Origin: Saccopteryx bilineata
Lineage: Eukaryota; Chordata; Mammalia; Chiroptera; Emballonuridae
Length of the DNA stretch: 64,000 bases
Direction: 5' to 3'
Assembly (NCBI RefSeq): GCF_036850765.1
Contig: NC_089490.1
Span: 240,994,442 to 241,058,441, forward strand
The position numbers and the translations under genes were made by a program. Below the pieces are notes generated by a model, which did not search any database, was not told the origin of the DNA, and saw nothing but the letters and a program-made list of their open reading frames with translations. Each line of letters opens with the position of its first letter. Positions within the stretch are counted from its first letter, which is position 1. Positions 13,601 through 25,600 of the stretch are shown here, in pieces.

Positions 13601-16600
13601 CAGTACTTGATTCTCCGGAAGTCTGAAAGCAGAGACCTCCGCTGGACCTTCCATGCAGTAAAGCTCAGGCAGAGTCCAACTTGGGGGAAGGTTCAGTGTC
13701 TCGTTCTCGGGCATGTGGTCAGGCCAGCCACATCAGTTGTGGGCGTGGGGTCGGGCTGACCACAAGCAGCTCGCTGGCCCGTCAGCCAGAATGAGTGCCT
13801 GTCCCTTTCTTCACTGCTGTCCCAGACCCTCCGGGGTGCCTGGTCGTCTTCCTCATAACCCCCCTTCCCAGGCTGGGCTTGCTAGGCCGGCCTCAGGGAC
13901 TGGAGTGGCCCTTCCTGTCCTTGCTGCTGCTTGTGTGGCTCATGCGGCTCTTCTCATGTGCCCATCTGGCTTTTCCCAGGAGAATCCATTCCCTCCGTGT
14001 TGGGTTCTCATGGAGGAGGCAGGAATAGCCTTGGAGAGCTGGCCCTTGTAGTGCCCTGCAAGTAGGGTTGAGACTGAAGCTAGAAGTAAGGTTAAGTGGG
14101 GGGATGAAGTTCTGCTTTTCTACCCAGATACTTGCTTACTGCGTCAGGGGTGCACCTGCCTGGGCTTCACCTATGTTGGTTTTACAGGAGAGAGAGAACA
14201 AAAGCTATTTCAGCTCATTGACACCCCGGAGGCTCAGCAGCATGAGTGACACCGAAGAGAAGGAGAACAGGTAACGAGTGCAGCCACTCTCCACAGGGCT
14301 CTCTTGGAGGGCTGGTCCACAGTGGACCCAGAGCGAGGAGCTCTAGCACTCTCGTGCCTAGCACAGGCCTGCCCAAGGTGGTCACTACTACCTAACTGAC
14401 TTGATCAGCCTCTAATTCATAAGTTGATAAAATTTTAGACCTCATTAGTTAACATGATTGTACCTGTTTCATGAGGGTCTCAGAGTGGAACCTGACCCAG
14501 AACCTGTCTCTCAGGTGTGGTCCTCCCAGACTGCCCTGTGCACATGTCAGAAATGCAGACACTCAGCCCTGGCCAGTTGGCTCAGTGGTAGAGTGTCAGC
14601 CCGGTATGTGAATATCCCAGGTTCAATCCCCAGCCAGGGCACATAGGAGAAGCGCCCATCTGCTTTATCTCTCTCTTCCCCTCCCACAGCCAAGGCTCCA
14701 TTGGAGCAAAGTTGGCCCTGGTTGCTGAGGATGGCTCCATGGCCTCTGCCTCAGGCGCTAGAATGGCTCCAGTTGCAATGCACCAACACCCCAGATGAGC
14801 AGAGCATCGCCTCCGGCTGGGCATGCCGGGTGGATCCTGGTTGGGCGCATGTGGGACTCTGCCTCCCTACTTATCACTTAAGAAAAATACAAAAAAAACA
14901 AACAAAACAAAGAAATGCAGACTCTCAGACCTACCTAGACCTACTGGCTGAAGTCTTCATTCTTTTTTTTTTAGAGAGAGTGAGAAAGGGCGTGGGGGGG
15001 GGGCAGGAAGCATCAACTCGAAGCAATTGCTTCTCATATATGCCTTAACTAGGCAAGCCCGGTTTGTTTGAACCTGTGACCCCAGTGTTCCAGGTCAGTG
15101 CTTTATCCACTGCCCTGCCCCAGGCCAAGCCAAGTCTTCATTCTGACTCAGCCCGCGAGCAACTGATGCACATCAAGTCTTGAAGGGATGGCTCTGTGCG
15201 AGTCACTCTGGTAGCCTGGCTTGAGTTACAGCTGTGGTCAGCAGCTGCCACAAGTGACACTAACGAGGCTACAGTAGGTCCTTCTCTCTCCACTGGCCTG
15301 CAACGTGTTCCTCATCTGTCCACCATCCCCTTTGTGCCTACTGCTGGGGACAGGTTTGCAGATCTTCACAGAGGAGGAACAGACAGGGTGAGAGACCTTT
15401 GATATGGGACCTGGTCCCTGTTGAGATGAATTGGCTTTGAAGCTGGTCATAGGCAGGAGACGTGGGACGTCCCTCGTCCTATGCTGCTCCGGGCACAGGT
15501 GCGCTAGGCAGAGGACACTGAGTGCTCTGCTTTTCAGCCACATGGCTGCCAGGCCCTTCCTTGCAGGTGGCTGCCATGGGCAGACCTGGTGGAAGGAGTC
15601 AGGGTTTGGCTTGGTTTTCTGTCCTGCCTCTCAGAGAATCGGCTGTTAACCTGGTGAGGAGCGGTTCGTACACCCGGCAGCTGCAGAGGGACGACGCCAC
15701 AGGGAGTGAGACGCCACACACAGTTGCCCCTTCTACCTATGTGTCAACCTACCTGAAAAGGTACCGGGTTCAGCGGGTAGGAGGCAGTTGCCCCATCTGG
15801 CCATGGGCATATGGGTAACCACTGCACATTTCTAGCCAACAAGTACCATAGAAATGAGTCAGGCAATGAAGTACTTTTAGGTTTTGTGGGAGTAACTACT
15901 GACTAATTTGAAATTAAAATTAATTAATTTTCTTAACTGAATTAATGTAAGCTAATTTCAAATTCTCACCATGGACAGGCTCAAACTCACACTCCACCTC
16001 TTAGTCCTGTTAAGTTGCCTACCAGAACTGCCCTGGAACTCTGAGCAGGCCCATGCAAACTACCCTCTGTCTAAAATGACAGCCGTTCTCACCTCAAGCT
16101 TGTTTGAGGGAGGAAGAGGGGACCTGTGGGGTGGAGGGGGTGGGAAACGGCAGTTTTGTGTTGCCGTGAAGAAGTTTCATGGTAAAGCCTGTTAATGTAG
16201 GGACTTGAGTTGTGTTTTTTTTTTTTATGACTTTAATGGCCCTCAGATCCATCAAGATGTGAAACTCGCAAGTTTGGTGCAGAGAAGGTACATGGGTCCC
16301 CTCTCCCTTTTCTCCTCTGTGCCCCTATCCTGCAGTTATTTTCTTTGCCACGTCCCAGCCAGCAAGCAAAGCACCTCTGCAGAGCCACTGAGTTTATGGG
16401 AGACTCACTTAGTTTTTTAATTTGAGTGTGGCTGCTGACGTGGCAGTCTGATTCTCAGCTTACTCTGAACTGTCTTCTTCTCCTCCACTTCCCCCAAGCT
16501 GCCTCTGTATTGTACCTGTCGGCAGGTGCGCTAGGGGACTAGTGGGCTCCCTGAGAAGCAGGCTTTGACCTTAGACTGTGTTTTGGATCCAAATTTATTT

Positions 16601-19600
16601 CTATTTGGTCAGGAAAAGTCTTGTCTGCTAGTGAATGGGGGAACATGTGAGCTATAGGACGACCAACTGCTGAGCCCCTCATGCTCCCAGTCCTGCAGGG
16701 ACTCCACAGGGAGGGCTGGCTGGCGGAGGCACAGCCCACAGCCCCCTGGAGCTTTCTCATGCAGGCTCTGCGTTCTCAGCTCACTCACGGAGGGCAGTCC
16801 TTTTGTCTTCAAGGCTAAGGCATCAGTCTGGCTAGATAAATCTCACTGCGTATGGCTGGGTCCAAGAAGGCCTCTCAAGGAAACAGTGCAGGTCTAGGAG
16901 AGAGAGGGAGTGGCACTAATGCTCAGGAGTCTACTCTGCATGGCTCTTCATGGTCCCGCTCGGCACAAGGCTTTGAGCAGACATGGTTTGATGGATGTCA
17001 TTGGGTGTCACTGATGATTGGAAAAGGCTGCTCACCTCTGTGGGGGTGGGAGCAGGCTTTGTGATGTGAGCACTTTTAGAGAAAAGTTCAAGAAACACTT
17101 CGTACTTGGTATTTCTAGAGCTCCTCTCTGGAACCCTAAAGCCCTTTTATTTTTTGGTTTTACATAATTTTAGGATCTTTTCAAAAGCAAAGAACCTTGT
17201 GCCATCTCTATTTAAAAAGCAGGTGAGAGCAGGCGCCTATCACCTGGGCCGTGCCGAACTAAGCACACTTTCGAGATCTAGTACCCCCTCACCTTCAGGC
17301 ACAAAGCCCTTTTTTATAGTCCAAGTGCATCTTTTCTAAAAAAGGTTTCATAGCTTTTTTTATGGTCACCTCCTTTAAGTGTCTCACTACTGTCATAATC
17401 AAGATTTTTAAAATTTTAACTGAAATGGTTGTTTGCTGCAGTTGAGAGGGTTCTTGCTGGTGTTTGGTTGAGAAAGAAAAGCTGTAGCCCACACAGTGCG
17501 GCGGTCTAGGCTCAAGGGCATTTTACCCACAGAGCTTCTCGACTCTAATCCACCCTTTCGTTTTAAATCTCCACGCTCTCCAGACTTTTGGCCCCACCAA
17601 CCTCTCAGGGCGGATGTAGATGTGTGGGGTGGGTGCATGACCTTTGGCCTCAGGGTTGGTTGGGAATTGGGTTTTCTAACAAAATGATTCTATTTCCAGT
17701 CACTCCCCTTTCTTGGCCTCGCCCTACTGTGTGCTTTCTCTGGTTGCCTATGGTCTGTCCACCACTTTCCTACCTCCCTGGGTGACTGACCGACGCCTGC
17801 TTGTTGCCAGTGGCCAGCCTGGCTGGTCCCTTCTTCGTGCCGCCCTCTCTGTCCTGCCTTCCTTCTGGTGTCCTGTGGGGGGAAGGCGGTCTGGGCATGG
17901 TGGGGCCCACGCATCCTGAAGGCGTGATGTGTGTGTTTTTCAGTGCTTCCCTTGGTAGGAGTAGTGGCCCCACACGTCCCTCCATTCCCGCCAATCGCAA
18001 TTCGTCTCTGCTGCCTCGCCCATTACCGTGGCTCCTCCACCTGTTGGGCAGCAGGTGGCAGCCGGCCTCCTCTTGCCCTGCGCACCTGCACTGCATGGCA
18101 GGTAAGGCTTTCTGGAGCCACTTAAGTCACAGTCACGAGAGCTGACACCTCTGGATACACAGGAGGCGTGAGCCCGAGGTTCTGTCTACAGAAGCCGTGG
18201 GTACCCTGAGGGGACACCGTCATCCTGTGAGGCTGCTTCTGCCATATGTCTCTGCTGGCCAGCTGCCTACTGGACAGTTGTCAGCATGTGTGCTGTGCTT
18301 TGAGACCAGGCACCCAGGGCTCTGCCGCTGTCCCTTGGTCACTTTGGCAGTCCTGGTTACATGGCAGGGTCTTGCTGTTGTGGACCACACTGAAAACATC
18401 CCGTGTGTCATTTGTGTGGGTTTTCCAGGACTTAATGAGTAGACTCTCTTATTCATCTTTTTGGAAGATGGCTACAAACCAAATCAGAAGGAAGCTAGCT
18501 CTTGTTCTATAAGCCCTGCAGCCTCCAATGCCCCGCCTATGGGAGTTTTGCTGGCAACACCGTGGGGAGGGGATGGTGTTGGCCTTGCCTTCCTGGTTTT
18601 AAGCCATCTGAGGGCAGTGTGGACGGGGCAGTGATGACAGTACAGAGCACTTCCATGTGGCTTACCCCTGTGTGGTTAGACGCCATTTACTTGTGGGCCT
18701 GACACGAGCTCCTTCCCGGGGTCTTCTTCCTTCAGTTGATGCAGAGACGTGGACACAGTGCTGCAAGAATACGCGGATGGCCAGTTACCAGCCTCTTTCC
18801 CTAAAATCAGTGCTGACCATCTGTTAGGCCAGGGAGGGTGGGCTCACGATGGACGATTTATAACAGGACTGTATAATTACACAGAAATTTATTGCATCGT
18901 CACAATAATGCATTTGTGTAGGTGTAGTAAACATTATCCCCATCAAGGAAGAAACTGAAACTCAGGAGGCTGCATAATGGACAGCTCAGAACTGGGCTGG
19001 GGTTAAACAACAGCCACCTTTGTTGAACCCTGTTGTGTACCAGGTGCTGGGTCAGGTACTGCACAGAAATTATATCAGGATTTGCCTTACAGTTAACAGT
19101 AAATCCAAATAATAATGGCCTAAATATGAGAAAGGTTTTTATTTTTCCTTAGCAAGTCCAGAAATAGACAGGGTTGGCACAGCTCCAAAGTCATTAAAGG
19201 ACCCAGGTTCCATCTTTTTGCTTCACAACCCTTAGATCGTGGCTTCCATTTCCATTGGCTGCCTCATAGTCCAAAATAGCTGCTGGAGCTCCAGCTATCA
19301 CAGCTGCATTATGGGCAGGAAGGAGGAGGAAAAGGGTGGACAGTACAAAAAAGGATGCCTCTGAACTGAAAAATTTCCCAAAAGCACTCATTTTCTGCTT
19401 ATGTCTCACTGACCACTTCTAGCAGCCTGGGGGACCTTGGAAAATGTGATTTCTAACAAGATATACTGCTGCCTTCAACCATGTGAGGGTTCTGTTAGTA
19501 AGAAGAAAAGGAAAACAAGCACAGGTCTGGTAGCTGTCCACCTCAGTGTACACGTCACTCATGGTCTCACTGCGAGCCCTCCAGGGTTAACATGCTGTTT

Positions 19601-22600
19601 ACATTTCATAGCTGGGGAGACAGAGACCAAAGCTTTACCATCTGCCTTGGGACAGCGTGTGTGGGACAAAGCACAGTTTGCACCCAGTGCTGTCTGCTTC
19701 AGAGACCCTGCATGCCACCTGCTTTGTTTCCACTGAGTGTGTGTCCCAGGCTGCACTCAGTGCTGCACACATTGTGCTGTTGAATCAGCATGAGACCTTG
19801 CACTTGAAGCTTCGTCATCCCTGTTTTACAGATGGCAGTAAGGCGGGCAGGTCGGTCGGAGCATAGCCCAAATAACCCCTAAGCCTCTGATCCTCGCTCT
19901 CGGGCCTTTCATAACACTGTAAAATTACTCCGCAGTTCAAATAATAGCAGAAGTCCCATTCTATCATTTAATGAGGTAGAATCCTGGGTGTTTTTACAGC
20001 ATGAGACGTTGCTGAGAGACCAAACACGCCATCAGCCTGAGAGGAGTTTCAGGGAGGGTTTTGATAAGTGTGATATTTTATAGCTTTGTTTCTGGCTGGG
20101 TACTTTCTATAAACATCTTGAAGTCTAAGGAAGCACTTGCCTCATTTTTTTAAAATTAAAACATGAACACAAAATTTTGCCTTGTGTTGTTTTGAACCTC
20201 ACTTCAAAGCTTTTCTGTGTTTGTGTGTCAGACCTGCTATGTTCAAGGTTACTCTTAATGTTGTGATTATTTGAGAGTGAGTTTGTAGCTACTTAAAAGC
20301 ATTTCTGGTCATTGTGAGGAGGTCAGAATAACAGCTTTTCAACGTTTGTGATGTTTGCTGCTTTTCCCGTCTCTGAAAGTCGATTTGGGATGTTACCCCA
20401 GCAACAAGCAGTGACATCAGCAATGACAGCTTTTGGGGTGGAGAGCCTGACTCTTTGTTGAGAAACAAAGATCTTGTTTTTGTGTACGTGGCTAATGACG
20501 GGGCTTGCTGCTGGAAGCCGGTGGTTAAGGTCCCGGTAGAACCGTCAGCTTGTTCTGATCTCTGTGTGGTGACGAGCATGGTCAGGCATGGGCTCGATGG
20601 GAAGAGCTCGACTGCTGAGCTGGGTGGGGATGGGCTGACCGTCCCGGGGTTGCAGAGTGTAGCGGGTGTTTCTGTACAGTTTAAGGGTCATGATCACATC
20701 CAGGCTGAGGGCTGCTATAAGCCTCATGGCCGCAGATCCAGGGATAGCAGAGACAACTGGTGGCTTCAGTGTCGTCAGGTGTGGGCGGCCTGCTTCTGTG
20801 CAGACCCACTCCTGCTCCAGCCCTCAGAATCCTCCTAAATATGTCACCACCTCGCCTGGTGCCACAGCTGATTTTTTTTTTTTAAATTTTAATCTTAAGC
20901 AAAAATTATTTTTTTATAAAACATCACTCCTTGGGCAGAAGGTGTCTGACTGAATGTGTAATCATACTGTTCTTAGATTTAAGAGCTTGGAGTAAAAAAC
21001 CAACGCAGACAAGATCTGAGTGAGGAGGTGCTCCGACTCAGCCTGTCTGACCCTGTCTGCTCTGCGGAGCACGTGCTTAACTTCATGTGTATTTTCTGAT
21101 TGCAGGACTCCTCACAAGTTCCTAGCTGACTCCACAGCAGAGCGAGCAGATGGCATCTCCTCAAGCACCCCGCTGTGTGTGATCACCAATCGGCCCTTGC
21201 CCAGCACTGCCAATGGAGTCACAGCATCCACACTGCTGTCCACGCCTGGGACAGATCCCTCTGTGGAAGCCAGGGAGAGGCGGAGGTGTGTCACATGCTG
21301 GCTTTGTTTGTGGGGCTCTCCTGCAAGGTGGGAGATGAGGGGGTGGGAAGCCTTTTCCCTAATCTCAAATACATTTATGAAAATAGATCTTGGCCTTGGC
21401 TGGTTGGCTCATTGGCTCATCGTATGGATATCCCGGGTTCAATTCCCGATCAGGGCACACAGGAGAAGCGATCACCTGCTTCTCTACTCCCCTCCTCCTT
21501 CCCCCATTCTCTCTCTCTTCCCTTCCCATAGCCAGTGGCTTGATTGGTTTGAGCCTGGGCCCCAGGTGCTGAGGATAGCTCCATTGGTCTGAGCACATCA
21601 GCCTTAGGAGCTAAAAATAGCTTGGTTGATTTTGAGCATTGGCTCCAGATGGGGGTTGCCAGGTGGATCCTGGTAAGGGCACCTGTGCAAGTCTGTCTAT
21701 GTCCCCTCCTCTCACTTAAAAAAGAAAAGAAATCTTTATATTACATTTTGAGTTTTGAATTTTGCCTTGGGGAGACTTTTGGTGGAGATGTAAATTATTT
21801 TTGAATATGTAAGAGCTATATCTGTTCCGTCACAGAGAGAGCTGTCTTCTTTCTGTTCACCTCATGAGGTTATTGTCAGGCATTGTTCCCACTTTGTGAA
21901 GGGACCTGACACCGAGAAGGACCCTGTATGTTCTGGGCCCTAAACTGAGCGGGGGACAGAGAACAGGATGAGCTGCCTGTGAGCAGTCCCAGGGACTGCT
22001 GTTGTAGGGGGAGCAGGAGGCCTGCAGGGCCATGGGCCGTGTGCCCAGGCTGGGGAGGCTGGGCCAGAGCGCTTCTGAACGTGGCTCTTGCGGACCAGCT
22101 GTAGAGAAGGAGAGAAGCATCTGTGGCCACAAGTCTGTGACATTGGTTAGACCAAGAAAGTCAAACAGGACATCTCAGAGCTGCCAAGACCCTTCCTCTG
22201 GGGGTGGAGAGTGGGGTGTGGGCTGCAGACCAAGGGCAGCATTTTCCAAACCTCTGTGTCCGTGGAGCAGCTCTTGTTTCTTCACAGACACAAGGTGAGG
22301 GTTCTGCTGGATGTGCTCAGGAAGTGGTGGAGTCAGGCAGGGGCTGGAAGCCAGCCCTGTAGACTGCAGGACTGGGGAGCTGGGAACCCGGGGACGTCAG
22401 CTGCACAGGGAGCGTGTTGCCGCAACGTGTAATTTAAACTGTTACAGAATTAAAGGCATTGAGGGTCTCCCTCTAGATAAACACGAGCTGAAAGAAAAAA
22501 AAAATCACATGTTTTGAAAACAGCTAAATTCTTCTCTGAAAGAGCCTGCCAGGCTCAGGTCCTTCTCCAGAAGCTGCCGCTCTGCTGGCAGCTCACTGTG

Positions 22601-25600
22601 GACGCTCTGGCACCCGCTGGGTATCCATGACCAAGGCCTGTGCATCCAGCTCCAGCTGGAAGCGGTCAGTAACCATTGGGATAAATGGGGCTGTAAAATT
22701 GGTCCAGCCAGGCCTCTCCTGTGGACCGGTTGTCTCAGAGGTGAGCTCCATTTGCAGTGTAACGAGCATGTGGACGCAGGTGGCCCAGCCCTGACCTGGC
22801 ACCGCTGGCTGCCCTCCTGGGAGGGGGCGTGCTCTGGATGGGCCACCAGCCTGCATGCCAGAAGGCTAACTGAGTTGTGTCCAGTGCAGCAGATGTCACA
22901 GGTGCATGGAGACACCAAGCGATCAATGCAGGGTGTTGGGCAGCTAAAATATATATATTATGCTCACTTTGTTAAAGATGGCGCTGCCCACATGGAGGCC
23001 ATTGTCCAAGTGATATTAATGTGTGTCTCTGTGGGCTGTGGGCAGGCAGGATCCTTGTAGCCTGGGGCTTGGTTTTAGGATTAAGCCTTTCCCACTTGTT
23101 TTGATGTGGGGTGGTACAATCCCATCATGCCCCAGATAAGCGACTTTGTATTAGAAACTTCCCTATTTTGTATATTGGACTAAAGGTTATGAATCTACAC
23201 TATAAAATGGGGGCAGAACAGGAGCTTGCTCTCTTGGTTCCTGAGATCAACATTAGAACAGAGAGAAGAGAGAGCAGAGAGCAGAGAAAGGCCACGTGGA
23301 GGAGGCCAGGCGAAGCAGCCAAGATGGCGGAGTGTTGAGTGAGAAGTCAGTTTGTGCAGAGAGAAGGAAGGAGATGGAGAACAGAGGTGAATAAATCTGG
23401 TGAGCTAGGAACCTTTGGTTCTAGGAAACTCGGATAAGTCAGTTACTTTGTGAGCGCTGAATGTGAGTGGGTTTTGGAGCCCAGTGTGTGTTTTTACTTG
23501 CCTGCTGGATGCAAGCTAGGATTAAAGATGATGGCCCACCAGTTTTTGGCTCTGTTGTTTCTTTTTTTTTTTTTTTTTTCGTATTTTTCTGAAGCTGGAA
23601 ACGGGGAGAGACAGACAGACTCAGACAGACTCCCGCATGCGCCCGACCAGGATCCACCCGGCACGCCCACCAGGGGGCGATGCTCTGCCCCTCCAGGGCA
23701 TAGCTCTGCGGCGACCAGAGCCACTCTAGCGCCTGGGGCAGAGGCCAAGGAGCCATCCCCAGCGCCCGGGCCATCCTTGCTCCAATGGAGCCTCGGCTGT
23801 GGGAGGGGAAGAGAGAGAGAGGAAGGAGGGGGTGGGGGGTGGAGGAGCAAATGGGCGCTTCTCCTATGTGCCCTGGTCGGGAATCGAACCTGGGTCCCCC
23901 GCACGCCAGGCCGACGCTCTACCGCTGAGCCAACTGGCCAGGGCCCGTTGTTTCTTTACCAACTGTCTGAATCCAGTGTGAACCTGCATGGGCCAGGCGG
24001 CTGTGATGGTGGCCTTGGCCTTGTATACTGGCTTTACAACAGGATTAACATGTTCTGAGGACTGTGGTTAACTTAATTTTTTTTCTACATTTTCTAAAGT
24101 TCCATTGTGATAAGTATTAGCATTGCAATGGCAGGGGCAGAGAGCTTGCAAACGTTAACTGTCAGGAAGGACAGCAGTCTTTTGTGACGTGTCCGTGAGA
24201 GGGCCATCGGCAGCAGGAGGACATACAGTGGTTAGGGGTTGGGGTTTGCAGGGTTCTAGGTAATTTGTGACTGCTGAACAGTTACCTTGCTTAGGGAGGG
24301 CACTGTCTTGGATTGCGAAGTTCCTTTTTTACCCTGAAAAGCTCAAGTGTGCATAAATGCGTCCCGGTCACTGAGGGCAGGACTAGAAGTGAGGCCATGT
24401 GCAGTGGAAGCTGCGGTCCTGAGAGCATTGTCAGGCGCTGGGAGACTCCCACCTCCTGCTCACGTACTCGCTCACTGCTCCTCCTCTAGGATTTAAGAAG
24501 GAAGGTTTGCGTTTGGTCTGAACCCAGCGTGTGGCGGTCTCCACTTCCACACTCAAATCGCTGCTATGCAGCTGCATGGCTCCCAGGTCACTAGAGCCCA
24601 GTGGGGCTGACTGCAAGGTGGTGGATGGGATGGGGCAGTGAGGCCGTCCGGCTCGAGGTGGTGGATGGGACAGGGCGGCAATTGCCCTAGAACTTGCAGG
24701 GACACCTGGCCCCACAGCAGCTGTCACAGTGGAGGCTGGGCTCATTTTCCAAAGCTCCAAGTTCTTCTTAGCAACCACATGTAAACAGTGCCGTGCTAAT
24801 ATTAGAGTCAGTGTCGGCCTCTGACCTTCCCCTCTGCTTCCCGCTGGCTCTTCCCCTCCCCCGCCCTGGCCTGAACTTCATATCTTCCTTTTTTGGTGTC
24901 CTTTCTTTTCTGAAACAGTGTTTCTCCATAAGAAGCTAAATAACAGCCCTCATGCAACTCTGCTTTGCAGGGTCAGTGTACACCCGGTGCTGGCTGAGTC
25001 CCATTCACCACACATGCATCCCTGAAGCCCTGGCAGGGTCTTTGTCAGCTGGGTGGTCATTGCTGCTGTGTAATGCTGTCAACAGATTAACTTGGCCTCA
25101 CCCTTGGAAGGTTAGGCATTTAAACTGAGTAATTAAACTCTGAGTCATGGTTTTTTAAAGTCATTTGAGTCATCTCAGTCTCCAAAATACAGAGAGGTGT
25201 TTGTCAGCTCATAATGGACTCGAGAAAAGAATTCTTTTCTAGACACTGGTCAGTGTTCAGGAGTGGGGGCTCACAGAGTGTCCCTCCCCACAGGACACGT
25301 TTGTCAGAGGCCAGGAGCCCTCCGGTGGCGCTGTCCCCACCCCCCAGCATGGCAGAGCTGCAGCAGTCACCTGACACCACTGCTCAGAGCCTTATCAGGC
25401 ATTTTTTATAGTTAAGCTCCTTCTGATAAGGTGGTTCTTTTTTCAGGTTGTGAGAATTAGTGACACACAGCAGGCACCAACATTTTGTGCCTTCATCCAA
25501 CCCCCTTCTCTGTAGCAGTTACAATAGTTAGCACGTTAGAACAAGACAGTTGCTTGTGACAGACCCATGAAGTGAGCTCTGGTGTTTGCCGGGGAGGAAC

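Larger units (their letters stand above)
15761..21105 (+). other. Intron between W11 and W12 (5.3 kb)
   Basis: It contains an AT-rich inverted repeat (15905-15964), MIR traces (about 18870-19010 and 19800-19930) and an ancient repeat (about 19085-19400). The stretches 16000-18860 and 19930-21100 show no exon, RNA gene or repeat that I recognise. Confidence 0.5.

Noticed and set aside
13067..13759. 230-codon + strand open frame
   Set aside because: Only 13115-13315 is real (exon W9). The rest is read-through past a GT donor with a (CCT)n poly-proline artefact and no family similarity.
23450..24058. 202-codon open frame and similar frames at 28782-29315 and 44115-44702
   Set aside because: These are translations of young Rhin-1-like SINEs, which is why near-identical peptides recur at three loci.
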